A stretch of DNA of 64,000 nucleotides from Klugiella xanthotipulae (GCF_006716695.1 NZ_VFPN01000001.1:558001-622000); one strand, 5' to 3'. Shown: positions 47,342-57,334, numbered from the stretch's first letter. Notes: generated from the sequence alone by a model not told the origin. Numbers and translations: made by a program.

Positions 47342-48688
47342 TTAGAGTGCCGTACGCGCCCGCACTACATCAGCCAGATCGTTGGCCAGCTGTTCGGCGA
47401 CCGAGTGTTCGGCAGCCTCGACCATCACCCGCACAACGGGCTCGGTGCCCGAGGGACGCAGCAGCACACGGCCAGTCTCACCCAGCACCAACTCGGCCTG
47501 GTTAACCGCCTGGGCGATCACCGAGTCTGTGGCCGCTCTACTCCGGTCAACCCCGCGCACATTCACGAGAATCTGCGGATAGACCGTCATGACAGAGGCG
47601 AGTTCCTTGAGGGTACGACCGGTGCGCACCATCTCCGCGGCCAGTTGCAAGCCCGTCAGGATACCGTCGCCGGTTGTCGCGTGCTCACTCATGATAATGT
47701 GCCCAGATTGTTCGCCGCCGAGGGAATAGCTGCCCTCGTTGATCGCCTCCAGCACGTAGCGGTCACCCACCCCGGTCTCCACAATCGCGATGCCGCGGTC
47801 GGCCATCGCCACCCGTAGTCCCAGGTTGCTCATCACCGTCGCCACGAGGGTGTGCTCCTTGAGCAGCCCGCGTTCCGACATCGAAAGTGCCAGGATGGCC
47901 ATGATCCGGTCGCCATCGATGACGTTGCCCTCGTGATCCACCGCAAGACAGCGGTCGGCATCTCCGTCGTGGGCGACGCCGAGATCGGCACCGTGCTCAC
48001 GCACAGCCGCCGCAATGAGGTCGAGGTGGGTCGAGCCCACTCCGTCGTTAATGTTAAAGCCGTCTGGGTCATTACCGATGACAGTGACCGTGGCCCCCGC
48101 ATCCCGAAACACATCCGGTGAGATGCCCGCGGCCGCACCGTTGGCGCAATCGAGCACCACGTGCACACCATCCAGGCGCTCGGTGAGTGTGCCCAGCAGG
48201 TGCACCACGTAGCGGTCCTCGGCGTCCGCGAAGCGGCGGATGCGGCCCACCTCGCGGCCCGTCGGGCTCAGCTTGGGTTCGGCCAGCGCTGCCTCGATGC
48301 TGTCCTCAACATCGTCGGGTAGCTTGACTCCACCGCGCGCAAAAAACTTGATTCCGTTATCGGGGGCCGGGTTGTGTGAGGCCGAAACCATCACGCCAAA
48401 ATCGGCTCCCGCATCCGCCACCAGGAAGGCGGCGGCCGGTGTGGGAATAACACCGGCATCGAGCACATCTACGCCAGCACTGGCGAGGCCAGCGCATACG
48501 GCGGCAGAGATGAACTCTCCGGAGACCCGGGGGTCTCGGGCGACTACGGCTACGGGTCTGCGGCTGTCCTCACGTGCAGGACGACCCAGCACCCGGGCTG
48601 CTGCTTGAGCAAGCCCGAGTGCCAGGTCGGCTGTCACGTCTATACCAGCGAGACCACGAACTCCGTCCGTGCCAAAAAGGCGACGCAC
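47342..48688 (-). CDS. glmM: Phosphoglucosamine mutase
   Basis: Interconverts glucosamine-6-P and glucosamine-1-P for UDP-GlcNAc synthesis. 448 residues from GTG 48688 ([14 protein letters not shown]), the normal N-terminus, with AGGA 7 nt upstream; the frame opens further to 48790 without support. The active phosphoserine is in [19 protein letters not shown], the metal loop is [11 protein letters not shown], the sugar loop GGEQSGHII and the phosphate loop [12 protein letters not shown]. It follows rpsI by 25 bp, so it is likely co-transcribed with rplM-rpsI. Confidence 0.96.
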   Translation of the reverse strand: MRRLFGTDGVRGLAGIDVTADLALGLAQAAARVLGRPAREDSRRPVAVVARDPRVSGEFISAAVCAGLASAGVDVLDAGVIPTPAAAFLVADAGADFGVMVSASHNPAPDNGIKFFARGGVKLPDDVEDSIEAALAEPKLSPTGREVGRIRRFADAEDRYVVHLLGTLTERLDGVHVVLDCANGAAAGISPDVFRDAGATVTVIGNDPDGFNINDGVGSTHLDLIAAAVREHGADLGVAHDGDADRCLAVDHEGNVIDGDRIMAILALSMSERGLLKEHTLVATVMSNLGLRVAMADRGIAIVETGVGDRYVLEAINEGSYSLGGEQSGHIIMSEHATTGDGILTGLQLAAEMVRTGRTLKELASVMTVYPQILVNVRGVDRSRAATDSVIAQAVNQAELVLGETGRVLLRPSGTEPVVRVMVEAAEHSVAEQLANDLADVVRARTAL

Positions 48689-48713
48689 AATAAGTTCCTG
48701 TATCCCGCGTCGA

Positions 48714-49199
48714 TTAACGCTTCGAGTACTGAGGAGCCTTACGGGCCTTCTTGAGTCCGGCCTTCTTACGCTCCTTGACGCGAGCGTCACGACTCAGGAA
48801 GCCGGCCTTCTTGAGGGCGGGGCGGTTGTTCTCTTCGTCAATCTCATTGAGCGCACGGGCGATGCCCAGGCGCAGTGCACCGGCCTGACCCGAGGGGCCA
48901 CCACCCGAGATACGGGCGATGACATCGTAGCCACCGGCCAGCTCAAGAAGGGTGAACGGGTCGTTAATCAGCTGCTGGTGCAGCTTGTTGGGAAAGTAGT
49001 CCTCAATCCCGCGACCGTTGACGGTGATCGTGCCGGTTCCGGGGATCAGGCGCACGCGGGCAATAGCCTGCTTGCGTCGGCCAACGGCTGCGCCGGGAAC
49101 ACTCAGGGCCGGACGGCTTGCCTGGGGTGCCGCCTCGGCGGGGGTTTCGGTGGTGAAGCTTTCGGGAGTTGCCTCAAGCTGGTCTGCAATAGTAGCCAC
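48714..49199 (-). CDS. rpsI: 30S ribosomal protein S9
   Basis: 161 residues, longer than the ~130 of E. coli S9, owing to an acidic N-terminal extension (about 1-35) common in Actinobacteria. The core starts at [24 protein letters not shown] and ends in the C-terminal [12 protein letters not shown], whose final Arg contacts the P-site tRNA. GTG start. 44 bp after rplM. Confidence 0.98.
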   Translation of the reverse strand: MATIADQLEATPESFTTETPAEAAPQASRPALSVPGAAVGRRKQAIARVRLIPGTGTITVNGRGIEDYFPNKLHQQLINDPFTLLELAGGYDVIARISGGGPSGQAGALRLGIARALNEIDEENNRPALKKAGFLSRDARVKERKKAGLKKARKAPQYSKR

Positions 49200-49243
49200 G
49201 GTGTCTAAAATCCTTTATTTTCTAATATCTCTAGGCTTCGCGA

Positions 49244-49690
49244 CTACTGCGCGACCTGCGTGAACGTGAATGCCTTGGGCTGCTGCGCACCGTGGGGGTG
49301 CTCGGGGCCTGCGTAGACCTTCAGCTTGCGGAACTGGTCAGCACCCAGCGAGTTCTTGGGCAGCATTCCACGAATGGCCTTCTCCACTGCACGCTCGGGG
49401 TTCTTGGCCAGCAGGTCGGTGTAGCTCACGGAGCTGAGTCCACCCGGGTAGCCTGAGTGGCGGTAGGCGCGCTTATTCTGCGCCTTATTTCCCGTCAGAA
49501 CGACCTTGTCGGCGTTGATGATGATGACAAAATCGCCCATGTCCATGTGGGGGGCGAAGGTTGCCTTGTGCTTGCCACGCAAGAGTGCTGCGGCGTGGGT
49601 TGCGAGACGGCCCAAGACGACGTCGGTGGCGTCAATGACGACCCACTCGTGCGTAACGTCTGAGGCTTTAGGAGAAAAAGTGCGAGTCAC
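49244..49690 (-). CDS. rplM: 50S ribosomal protein L13
   Basis: 148 residues from GTG 49690 ([20 protein letters not shown]). The frame continues upstream to 49822, but those residues have no L13 counterpart. Core landmarks are [32 protein letters not shown] and GMLPKNSLG. The preceding 157 bp, after truA, probably include the rplM promoter and leader; no specific element recognised. First gene of rplM-rpsI-glmM. Confidence 0.97.
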   Translation of the reverse strand: MTRTFSPKASDVTHEWVVIDATDVVLGRLATHAAALLRGKHKATFAPHMDMGDFVIIINADKVVLTGNKAQNKRAYRHSGYPGGLSSVSYTDLLAKNPERAVEKAIRGMLPKNSLGADQFRKLKVYAGPEHPHGAQQPKAFTFTQVAQ

Positions 49691-49847
49691 TACTGTGCTG
49701 CTTTCTGTGTCGAAATGAGGTGTTCGTGAATCCCACTCCAGTGGTGTTTCCCCGGGGGAAGCAACTGTCGGAGGGCTCAACTTCGGGCATTCCATCCCAG
49801 GGACAGAGATACCAAGGGTCAATCCTAGCAGACAAGCTCCGCACTAC

Positions 49848-50717
49848 CTAGTCGCGGATGGCGCGGGTCAGATCGGCCCGTTCCGCCCACTGCGCGGCCT
49901 CCGGGTAGGCAACCTGCTCCAACGACAGCCCGTGCGGCGGCATCACCACAAAGCGGCTGCCCCGCGTGACCGAGTCGCGAACATCCGCCATATCCCCCAC
50001 CGAGAGCTTCCCCACGCCAACCGCCACGCAGGCACCCACGAGCGAGCGCACCATCGAGTGACAGAACGCATCAGCACGCACCTGGGCGATCAGCACCCCG
50101 TGCTCATCGCGCCGCCAGCGAAATGACTGCAGGGTGCGGATGGTGGTGGCACCCTCGCGCGCCTTGCAGAAGGTCGCAAAGTCGTGCAGACCCTCCAGCG
50201 CACGACCGGCGGCATCCATCGCCTCGTGGTCAAGCGGATAATCCACCCAGACCGTGTGCGCGCGCGACAGCGGGTCACGGTCGGCCCCCAGATCAGCCAA
50301 CCGATACTCGTAACGCCGCCACAGGGCCGAAAAGCGGGCATCAAAATCATGGCCCACCTCGGTCACCTCGGTAATAGTGATGTCGCTATTGGTGTGGCCC
50401 AGGACCCCGCGCAACCGCGTGCGCAGCTGGCTATCCCGCGGGGTATCACGGTTGTCACGCCGCCGGTCACCCAGCGCGACAAGCTGATCGGCGTTGAGAT
50501 CAACGTGTGCAACCTGACCCCTGGCGTGCACCCCGGCATCCGTGCGACCGGCGACCGTGAGCACGGGAACGCCGCCCAGGTGTCGGGTGACCGTGGCCAG
50601 GGCAGATTCGAGGACTCCCTGCACCGTTCGAAGGCCGGGCTGTTTCGCCCAACCAGCAAAATCGCTTCCGTCGTAGGCGAGCGCCACGCGAAAGCGACGA
50701 GAGTCGTTGCTGTGCAT
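49848..50717 (-). CDS. truA: tRNA pseudouridine(38-40) synthase
   Basis: Converts U38-40 of tRNA anticodon arms to pseudouridine. 289 residues: FRVALAYDGSDFAGWAKQPG, catalytic Asp in VAGRTDAGVHARGQVAH, and FCHSMVRSLVGACVAVGVG near the end. ATG 50717 is taken as start; oddly its GGAGGT sits directly against the ATG, so another start cannot be excluded. In most relatives truA follows rplQ directly; here a two-gene plus-strand block (50797-54380) separates them. Confidence 0.94.
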   Translation of the reverse strand: MHSNDSRRFRVALAYDGSDFAGWAKQPGLRTVQGVLESALATVTRHLGGVPVLTVAGRTDAGVHARGQVAHVDLNADQLVALGDRRRDNRDTPRDSQLRTRLRGVLGHTNSDITITEVTEVGHDFDARFSALWRRYEYRLADLGADRDPLSRAHTVWVDYPLDHEAMDAAGRALEGLHDFATFCKAREGATTIRTLQSFRWRRDEHGVLIAQVRADAFCHSMVRSLVGACVAVGVGKLSVGDMADVRDSVTRGSRFVVMPPHGLSLEQVAYPEAAQWAERADLTRAIRD

Positions 50718-50796
50718 ACCTCCATAAAACCACACCGGGCGGTGGGCCGCGGGTATCCTGGGGTGACTTCCCCCGCTCCCCAACCCCTACAGTAGG

Positions 50797-52770
50797 ATGA
50801 TCCACCACACGTTTCCCGCCGTCGCGACAGTTCCCACCGGGGCTGTCGGCGCTGCCACGACGCGCCGCTACAACGGGCTCGACGGATTACGCGCACTAGC
50901 TGTCTCGCTCGTGCTGGTGTACCACCTCACTCCCGGTGTGCTCCGCGGAGGTTTCATCGGCGTGGACATCTTTTTTGTGGTCAGTGGCTTCCTGATCACG
51001 AGCCTGCTCCTGCGGGAACACGCCGTACACGGCCGCATCTCACTGCGCGGGTTCTGGCAGCGCCGAGCCCGCCGTCTCTTGCCAGCCCTCGCCCTCGTCA
51101 CCCTCACCTGCAGCTCACTCGGTGCCCTGGTGGGCGGAGATACCCTGGTCAATCTGAGCAATCAACTCCTGGGAGCCGCAACCTTTAGCAGCAACTGGGT
51201 CTACATCATTGACGACAGCAGCTACTTCGCACGAGACACCCCCGACCTCTTCCGCAACCTCTGGTCCCTCGCCGTTGAGGAGCAGTTTTACATCCTGTGG
51301 CCGCTCGCCGTTATCCTGCTTCTCGCCGTCGCGCACAGCCGACGCCAGCGGGTGGTCACAGTAGCAACCTTCGCGCTCGCATCTGCGGCACTCATGGCTT
51401 TCTACTATGTGCCGGGTGAAGACCCTACACGCGCCTACTTCGGTTCAGACTCGCACAGTTTTGGACTGGCGATTGGGGCCGCACTCGCGTTCCTCGCAAC
51501 GCGGACTCAACCGGGCCGGACATCCGACCAGCGGCCCAGCTCCGCTCTCCTCGCCCGCCCGGTCACCGTGTACGGAGTTGCCCTGTTCAGCACTCTGGCC
51601 CTCTTCGCCGGGGCCGTGTGGCTACAGGAACAGGGCGGCTTCACCTATCGTGGCGGGATAGTACTCGTGAGCCTCGCCACGGCAGCGCTAATCTGGGCCG
51701 TCACCAACCACACAACCGCCCTCGGCCGGTTTGTGGATATCCGCCCCCTGCGCTACATTGGCGAGCGTTCCTACGGCCTCTACCTCTGGCACTGGCCACT
51801 CTGGGTGCTCCTCCAGAGCGCCACGCACACCCTCGACCGCGCGCACTGGAACCCCTGGCTCACGGGTGTGCTCGCACTCGCCCTAACCGCCATCTGCGCC
51901 CACCTGTCCTACCGCTTTGTCGAGCAACCCATCCGCCGGCTGGGTCTGCGCGGTGCGGCCGTGGCCGCGTGGCATTCGGTGGGTGGTACCGGAATTCGCT
52001 CCGTAACGGCGAGCACGGTCGCCGCGCTCCTGGTCCTCACCGCCAGTGGCAGCACCTCTGCAATCATGTCGAGCACCAGCACAAACTCGGCAACAACCAA
52101 CATCGAGCGGGGGCAGACCGCTGTCAACAACGCCGACCTCGAAGGAGCCGCCCCCGACGGTATCAGCCCCAGCGCTACAGCCCCCGGCCCCGGTAGCGCG
52201 GGGAACACGCCCCCCGGTGTACCACCACCACAGCATCCACTTCCCACCGGCGACCACATCTCGGCCGTCGGCGACTCGGTGATGCTCGCGAGTGCCCCCG
52301 AACTTCAGGCCGCCTTCCCCGGGATCACGGTGGATGCCGCCGTCTCACGCTCCATGCGCAGCGGCGCGGAGATCGTAACCCGGATGGCCACCGAGGGCAC
52401 CCTCCGCAACGTTCTGATCGTGGGCCTCGGCACCAACGGCCCTATCAGCGACGAGTCACTCGAGGCAATCCGGGTCGCGGCCAACGGACGACCACTCGTC
52501 CTGGTGAACGCGTTTGGACCGCGGAGTTGGATTCCCGAGGTCAACGCCCAGCTCACAGCTTTTGCCGCCCGCTACCGCAACGTAGACGTCGCCAACTGGA
52601 ACGAGACGATCAGTGGCAGTGTCAATTTTCTCGCCGGCGACCAGATCCATCCCGGGGCGCAGGGCGCTAGTCTCTATACATCGAGCGTGCAGGCGGCCCT
52701 TCAGCGGCTCGCCGATCTGCCACCCCTCCGCGACAGCACGGGCTACGGGCTCGCGGGTCCGCCCTCCTAG
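50797..52770 (+). CDS. Acyltransferase-3 / SGNH fusion (OatA-like O-acetyltransferase)
   Basis: A 657-residue membrane protein. The N-terminal acyltransferase-3 domain (about 24-400) has RYNGLDGLRALAVSLVLVYH with the catalytic His, GGFIGVDIFFVVSGFLIT, SLAVEEQFYILWP and ERSYGLYLWHWPLW. A Ser/Thr/Pro linker (about 425-485) leads to an outer SGNH hydrolase-like domain: GDSVM (Ser near 492), GLGTNGPI and DQIHP (Asp/His near 615). Proteins of this layout O-acetylate peptidoglycan or surface glycans. No clear ribosome site at ATG 50797, so the start is tentative. It is 74 bp upstream of the second ECF fusion, same strand. Confidence 0.9.
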   Translation: MIHHTFPAVATVPTGAVGAATTRRYNGLDGLRALAVSLVLVYHLTPGVLRGGFIGVDIFFVVSGFLITSLLLREHAVHGRISLRGFWQRRARRLLPALALVTLTCSSLGALVGGDTLVNLSNQLLGAATFSSNWVYIIDDSSYFARDTPDLFRNLWSLAVEEQFYILWPLAVILLLAVAHSRRQRVVTVATFALASAALMAFYYVPGEDPTRAYFGSDSHSFGLAIGAALAFLATRTQPGRTSDQRPSSALLARPVTVYGVALFSTLALFAGAVWLQEQGGFTYRGGIVLVSLATAALIWAVTNHTTALGRFVDIRPLRYIGERSYGLYLWHWPLWVLLQSATHTLDRAHWNPWLTGVLALALTAICAHLSYRFVEQPIRRLGLRGAAVAAWHSVGGTGIRSVTASTVAALLVLTASGSTSAIMSSTSTNSATTNIERGQTAVNNADLEGAAPDGISPSATAPGPGSAGNTPPGVPPPQHPLPTGDHISAVGDSVMLASAPELQAAFPGITVDAAVSRSMRSGAEIVTRMATEGTLRNVLIVGLGTNGPISDESLEAIRVAANGRPLVLVNAFGPRSWIPEVNAQLTAFAARYRNVDVANWNETISGSVNFLAGDQIHPGAQGASLYTSSVQAALQRLADLPPLRDSTGYGLAGPPS

Positions 52771-52832
52771 ACCCCGCCGACGGACCGGACGGTTATCGGC
52801 ACACACCATCCCGCATCAGGGCAACTTACGCT

Positions 52833-52838
52833 TATGAT
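52833..52838 (+). promoter_or_regulatory. Putative leaderless -10 element of the second ECF fusion gene
   Basis: TATGAT, six bases, ATG 52845. Close to consensus TATAAT; no convincing -35 seen. Confidence 0.45.
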
Positions 52839-52844
52839 GGTGGG

Positions 52845-54380
52845 ATGTCCGATATTCTCCCCGCTCTGTCTGACGACGACCTGCTCAACCGGGTCCGTGA
52901 CGGCGATCTGGACGCCGTCAGCGAGATTTTCTCCCGCCATCACCTCGCCGTGCGCAACCTCGCCTTCCGCTGGGAGCAGAACCCCACCCAGGTTGACGAT
53001 CTTGTCTCGGAAGCCTTCGCTCGGCTGGTAGAGCAGCTCAAGGCGGGCAAGGGACCGCAGTGCGGTGTGCGGCAGTATCTCTACGTGACCATGCGCAACA
53101 TCGTCACCGATTCGTTGCGGGCGTCGGCACCCACCCACTCTGTGAGCGACATTGACGACTATCTTCCCGCGGTCGAGGCAGCAGACCTGGCAGGCGAACG
53201 CGACTGGGAAAACACAATTGTGGCACAGGCGTTCACGGGGCTGCCTGAACGATGGCAAGAAGTGCTGTGGTACGGCTCCGTGGAAGGGCTCAAGCCGCGC
53301 GAGATGGCCCCGATTCTCGGCCTGGCACCCAACGCCTGTTCAGCGTTGCTCTTACGAGCCCGGGAAGGTTTCTCACGCGCCTACCTGGAGGCCAGAGTCG
53401 CCTCCGATCTCCCCGAGGAGTGCAAGGCGAATGCGCCAGCCCTCGCCGATATCGCCACGTCGCGCGGTCACACCCCGCGCGCCCTCCGTCGGCATCCACA
53501 CATCAGCACGTGCGCCCACTGCCAGGCGGCACTCACCAATAGCGCGGATATCACGGCCACCCTCCGCACAATCGTTGCGCCGCTGACGGTGGGCAGCGCT
53601 GCCGTTGCGGCCGCACTCTGGCCGACCCAGCAGGCCTCAGCTCTGGCCCTACTGGGCGCATTCCCCCTCACAAAAATTGCGGCGGGGGTACTCGTTGCCA
53701 CTGTCGTTACCACCGGGGCCATCCTGGGCCTGACCCACGCGGAACCCGGAGAACAGGATGCGGGCCAGCCGCTCACCGCAGCAGCATCGCTGGAGCAACC
53801 GGGTGTACCCGTTGCTCCCGATCCCGGTGACGCCCCCACCGCTCCCCTGGGTGAGGTCACCATCGAAGGTGCCGCACCCACGGAACCGGCCGCGGCCACT
53901 CCAGGAAAGCCCTCGGCCACTCCCCCGGGTACTGTTCCGGCTGCACCCAGCCCCGGAGCACCGCCCGCAGCTCCGGCCACCCCGACGATAACTCCGACCC
54001 CCACCGTGGGCTTTACTCTCTCTGCCCCGGCCACAATTGAACAAAAGTCTTCAGACTCACTCGTCGTGACCGTCACAAACTCAGGTACGGCCGCCTCGGG
54101 GTCACTCTCGTTCAGTGTGACACTCAACGGGGATGGATCTTTCCCACGCAGCACAGCACAGTCAAGCGGCGCAGCCGCCTGGAGCTGCACGGCCTCGGGA
54201 ACGACGGCCCGCTGCACCGCCAGCAACCTGGGGGTCGGCAGCACCAGCTCCGTTTCCATCCCCGTGGCGGCCGAGGGATATCCCGGAAGCACAGTCACCG
54301 CCCTGCTCAGCCCCAGCGGCAGCGGGGTCACCTCGACGGGAAGCAGCGCATCGAGCACCATCGTGTGGCCCACCCGCTAA
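52845..54380 (+). CDS. Second ECF sigma / zinc-finger anti-sigma / membrane / DUF11-like fusion
   Basis: 511 residues with the same order of parts as the protein at 30731-32110. Sigma region 2 (about 11-95; PTQVDDLVSEAFARLVEQL), region 4 (about 125-185; GLPERWQEVLWYGSVEGL, LGLAPNACSALLLRAREGFSRAYL). The zinc-finger anti-sigma module has Cys193 then H219-x3-C223-x2-C226. Hydrophobic segments about 242-258 (weak) and 278-298 (strong). A Pro/Ala linker (about 300-390) leads to a beta-rich C-terminal domain with C448-x8-C457-T. Sigma-core identity with the other copy is low, so this is not a recent duplication. Probably controls the adjacent acyltransferase or envelope genes (inference). Confidence 0.85.
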   Translation: MSDILPALSDDDLLNRVRDGDLDAVSEIFSRHHLAVRNLAFRWEQNPTQVDDLVSEAFARLVEQLKAGKGPQCGVRQYLYVTMRNIVTDSLRASAPTHSVSDIDDYLPAVEAADLAGERDWENTIVAQAFTGLPERWQEVLWYGSVEGLKPREMAPILGLAPNACSALLLRAREGFSRAYLEARVASDLPEECKANAPALADIATSRGHTPRALRRHPHISTCAHCQAALTNSADITATLRTIVAPLTVGSAAVAAALWPTQQASALALLGAFPLTKIAAGVLVATVVTTGAILGLTHAEPGEQDAGQPLTAAASLEQPGVPVAPDPGDAPTAPLGEVTIEGAAPTEPAAATPGKPSATPPGTVPAAPSPGAPPAAPATPTITPTPTVGFTLSAPATIEQKSSDSLVVTVTNSGTAASGSLSFSVTLNGDGSFPRSTAQSSGAAAWSCTASGTTARCTASNLGVGSTSSVSIPVAAEGYPGSTVTALLSPSGSGVTSTGSSASSTIVWPTR

Positions 54381-54409
54381 TCCGCCACACGCGGAGGCAC
54401 GGAACCCTC

Positions 54410-54463
54410 CCATCACGAGAGAGCCCCCGAACCGGGAACGGTTCGGGGGCTCTCTCGTGATGG
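54410..54463. terminator. Bidirectional terminator, second ECF gene / rplQ
   Basis: Perfect 24-bp stem (54410-54433 with 54440-54463) and a 6-nt loop, the strongest hairpin in the window, between convergent genes. Confidence 0.85.
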
Positions 54464-54482
54464 TGCCGTGCGGAGCGGAGGA

Positions 54483-55001
54483 CTACTTGTCCTCGGTCTC
54501 CTCAGCCACAGCTTCCTCGACAACAGCCTCGTCGGCTACGGTCTCCTCAGCAACAACGTCCTCGACAGGAACGTCCTCGGCAGGAGCTTCCTCGACAACA
54601 GCGGCGGGCTGAGCCGCCTGGGCCTTCTTCGCCTTGGGGGTAACGGGCTCAAGAACGAGCTCGATAACGGCCATGGGCGCGTTGTCTCCCTTGCGGAAAC
54701 CGGTCTTCGTAATGCGGGTGTACCCGCCCTCACGCTCAGCCAGCTGGGGGGCGATCTCGGTGAAGAGCTCGTGAACAACATCCTTCTGCGTGATGTTCTG
54801 CAGCACGCGGCGACGCGCGTGCAGGTCGCCACGCTTGGCGAAGGTAACCAGACGCTCAGCGTACGGCTGCAGGCGCTTGGCCTTGGTCTCCGTGGTCTGA
54901 ATGCTCTTGTGGATAAACAGCGATGCGGCGAGGTTCGCGAGCATCAAGCGCTCGTGCGCCGGTCCGCCTCCGAGGCGGGGTCCCTTTGTGGGCTTAGGCA
55001 T
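54483..55001 (-). CDS. rplQ: 50S ribosomal protein L17
   Basis: 172 residues. The L17 core (about 1-118) has [42 protein letters not shown] and [20 protein letters not shown]. It is followed by a long acidic Ala/Val/Glu tail of about 50 residues, seen in many actinobacterial L17 proteins. Last gene of infA-rpmJ-rpsM-rpsK-rpoA-rplQ. Confidence 0.98.
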   Translation of the reverse strand: MPKPTKGPRLGGGPAHERLMLANLAASLFIHKSIQTTETKAKRLQPYAERLVTFAKRGDLHARRRVLQNITQKDVVHELFTEIAPQLAEREGGYTRITKTGFRKGDNAPMAVIELVLEPVTPKAKKAQAAQPAAVVEEAPAEDVPVEDVVAEETVADEAVVEEAVAEETEDK

Positions 55002-55040
55002 TTTAGTTTCTCTCTGGGATAAAAGGTGTGGTGGAGGTGA

Positions 55041-56030
55041 TTACTGGTTGGGCTCTTCGTCGTAGCTGTAGAACTGTGCGCCGTCAAAGCCGGGCACGGC
55101 GTCCTTGAGCGACAGTCCCAGCTCAACCAGCTTGTCCCGAACCTCGAAAACAGACTTCTGACCGAAGTTACGGATGTTCATAAGCTGCGCCTCAGACAGG
55201 GCAACCAGCTCACTCACAGTGTTGATTCCCTCGCGCTTGAGACAGTTGTAGCTGCGCACCGAGAGGTCCAAATCTTCAATCGGAACAGCCAGTTCGTTGC
55301 TCAGTACGGCGTCAACCGGAGCGGGGCCGATCTCAACTCCCTCGGCGGCGGTGTTCAACTCGCGGGCCAGACCGAAAAGCTCAACCAGCGTGCTACCGGC
55401 CGATGCGATGGCGTCACGGGGCGTGATCGCGGGCTTGCTCTCCACGTCCACAACCAGGCGATCAAAGTCGGTACGCTCGCCGGCACGAGTTGCCTCGACG
55501 CGGTAGGTCACCTTGAGAACGGGCGAGTAAATCGAGTCAATCGGGATGCGACCCACCTCGGCATCCTCGTTACGGTTCTGAGTGGCCGACACGTAGCCGC
55601 GGCCACGTTCGATTGTGAGCTCCAGCTCAAACTGAGCCTTCTCGTTCAGGGTGGCGATCACCAGGTCGGGGTTGTGCACCTCAACGCCGGCCGGAGCCGA
55701 GATATCGGCTGCGGTCACTTCGCCCGCACCGGTTTTACGCAGGTAAGCGGTGATGGGCTCGTCGTGCTCGCTGGAGACAACCAGATCCTTGATGTTCAGG
55801 ATGATCTCGGTCACGTCTTCGGCCACACCCGGAATGGTGGTGAACTCGTGTGAGACACCCTCAAACCGAACGCTGGTGACGGCGGCACCCGGAATGGATG
55901 ACAGTAGGGTACGACGAAGGGAGTTTCCGAGCGTGTATCCGAAACCGGGCTCCAGGGGCTCGATGACGAAGCGTGAGCGAAACTCCGAGATGTTTTCTTC
56001 AGTCAGAGTGGGGCGCTGTGCAATGAGCAC
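55041..56030 (-). CDS. rpoA: DNA-directed RNA polymerase subunit alpha
   Basis: 329 residues: N-terminal assembly domain ([32 protein letters not shown]) and C-terminal DNA/activator-binding domain ([42 protein letters not shown]), whose Arg and Asn residues contact UP elements. rpsD, which lies between rpsK and rpoA in many bacteria, is absent; instead a 17-bp perfect hairpin stands in the gap, so rpoA may be partly uncoupled from rpsK. Confidence 0.98.
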   Translation of the reverse strand: MLIAQRPTLTEENISEFRSRFVIEPLEPGFGYTLGNSLRRTLLSSIPGAAVTSVRFEGVSHEFTTIPGVAEDVTEIILNIKDLVVSSEHDEPITAYLRKTGAGEVTAADISAPAGVEVHNPDLVIATLNEKAQFELELTIERGRGYVSATQNRNEDAEVGRIPIDSIYSPVLKVTYRVEATRAGERTDFDRLVVDVESKPAITPRDAIASAGSTLVELFGLARELNTAAEGVEIGPAPVDAVLSNELAVPIEDLDLSVRSYNCLKREGINTVSELVALSEAQLMNIRNFGQKSVFEVRDKLVELGLSLKDAVPGFDGAQFYSYDEEPNQ

Positions 56031-56098
56031 TGTGTGTTTCCTTTCGGCTAAGAGTCCGCTATATGACTCTTGCGTTGTCGAGGTTATTAAGTTGTGGA

Positions 56099-56137
56099 GT
56101 GCGTCGAGCCTTCACACGGGGTGAAGGCTCGACGCAC
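56099..56137 (-). terminator. Hairpin between rpsK and rpoA (attenuator or terminator)
   Basis: Perfect 17-bp stem (56099-56115 with 56121-56137) and a 5-nt loop, 12 bp after the rpsK stop, within a ribosomal operon. A second small stem (AAGAGTC/GACTCTT, about 56050-56070) follows before rpoA. Confidence 0.65.
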
Positions 56138-56149
56138 CGGAAGAACGAT

Positions 56150-56548
56150 TTAGACGCGACGACGCTTCGGCGGGCGGCATCCATTGTGCGCCTGCGGAGT
56201 GACGTCGGTGATCGAACCAACCTCAAGACCGGCCGCCTGGAGCGAACGGATCGCGGTCTCGCGTCCCGATCCCGGTCCCTTAACGAAAACATCAACCTTC
56301 TTCATACCGTGCTCCTGCGCCTGACGCGCGGCGGACTCGGCGGCCAGCTGAGCGGCGAAGGGGGTCGATTTACGCGAGCCCTTGAAGCCCACCCCACCCG
56401 AGGAGGCCCAGCTGATTACGGCACCGGTCGTGTCGGTAATCGACACGATGGTGTTGTTGAAGGTCGATTTGATGTGGGCTTGGCCCACAGCAATATTCTT
56501 CTTGTCTTTACGACGCGGCTTACGAGTAGCCGCTTTTGGTGCTGCCAT
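56150..56548 (-). CDS. rpsK: 30S ribosomal protein S11
   Basis: 132 residues; [50 protein letters not shown] and [18 protein letters not shown] are the S11 landmarks. It lies 44 bp after rpsM. Confidence 0.98.
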   Translation of the reverse strand: MAAPKAATRKPRRKDKKNIAVGQAHIKSTFNNTIVSITDTTGAVISWASSGGVGFKGSRKSTPFAAQLAAESAARQAQEHGMKKVDVFVKGPGSGRETAIRSLQAAGLEVGSITDVTPQAHNGCRPPKRRRV

Positions 56549-56592
56549 TGTTTTCTCCTAAAACTGTTTGGCGATAGCCCAGTGGCTAACTA

Positions 56593-56967
56593 CTACTTGG
56601 CCTTCTTCTTACCGGCGACGGTACGCTTCGGTCCCTTGCGGGTACGTGCGTTGGTCTTCGTGCGCTGTCCGCGAACGGGCAGACCGCGGCGGTGGCGGAT
56701 ACCCTCGTAGCTACCGATCTCCACCTTGCGACGGATGTCGGCGGTTACCTCACGGCGAAGGTCACCCTCCACCTTGAAGTTACCCTCGATATAGTCGCGG
56801 AGCGCAACGAGCTGCTCGTCGGTCAAATCCTTAACACGGATATTTCCGTCAATTTCGGTGTCGGCAAGGGTCTTGAGTGCCCGGGTACGACCCACACCGT
56901 AGATGTAGGTGAGTGCGACCTCCACGCGCTTTTTGGGCGGGATGTCTACGCCTGCTAGACGTGCCAT
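56593..56967 (-). CDS. rpsM: 30S ribosomal protein S13
   Basis: 124 residues: [28 protein letters not shown], then [29 protein letters not shown]. The C-terminal extension reaches toward P-site tRNA. The 182 bp between rpmJ and rpsM contain small hairpins and a TATAAAAAAATAC stretch on the minus strand, which could be an internal promoter. Confidence 0.98.
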   Translation of the reverse strand: MARLAGVDIPPKKRVEVALTYIYGVGRTRALKTLADTEIDGNIRVKDLTDEQLVALRDYIEGNFKVEGDLRREVTADIRRKVEIGSYEGIRHRRGLPVRGQRTKTNARTRKGPKRTVAGKKKAK

Positions 56968-57082
56968 GATGGCTTCTCCTCTGAAATGAGTGGAGGTATG
57001 TCACAACACCTGTGCCCCGGCCTCCAACCGGGGGTGTCCCCCGCACGTATGCGGGATCTGGTATTGCTCGTATTTTTTTATA

Positions 57083-57149
57083 CTCTCGTGCGAGAGGCTG
57101 TGTGAGATTGCTCTCGATTTTCGCGAATTCTCGGGATACAGACCCGAGA
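57083..57149 (-). other. rpmJ-rpsM spacer with hairpins and AT-rich stretch
   Basis: TCTCGGG/CCCGAGA (57129-57149) follows the rpmJ stop directly. The 14-bp palindrome CTCTCGTGCGAGAG (57083-57096) abuts TATAAAAAAATAC on the minus strand. Possible terminator followed by a promoter for rpsM. Confidence 0.4.
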
Positions 57150-57263
57150 TTAGCCCTGGCGCTGCTTGTGACGCGGGTTTTCGCAGATAACCATCACTCG
57201 ACCGTTGCGACGGATGACCTTGCACTTGTCACAGATCTTCTTAACGCTGGGGTTGACCTTCAT
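57150..57263 (-). CDS. rpmJ: 50S ribosomal protein L36
   Basis: 37 residues, [20 protein letters not shown] at the start and [10 protein letters not shown] at the end. It has the zinc-ribbon Cys11, Cys14, Cys27 and His32, so this is the zinc-binding (C+) paralogue. Position between infA and rpsM is the conserved one. Confidence 0.98.
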   Translation of the reverse strand: MKVNPSVKKICDKCKVIRRNGRVMVICENPRHKQRQG

Positions 57264-57334
57264 AATGTTTTTCCTTGGTGTCGCTGTCCTCGTGCCGGCG
57301 GGATGCCGTCGGCCGTTACTTACAGCATCCAGAT

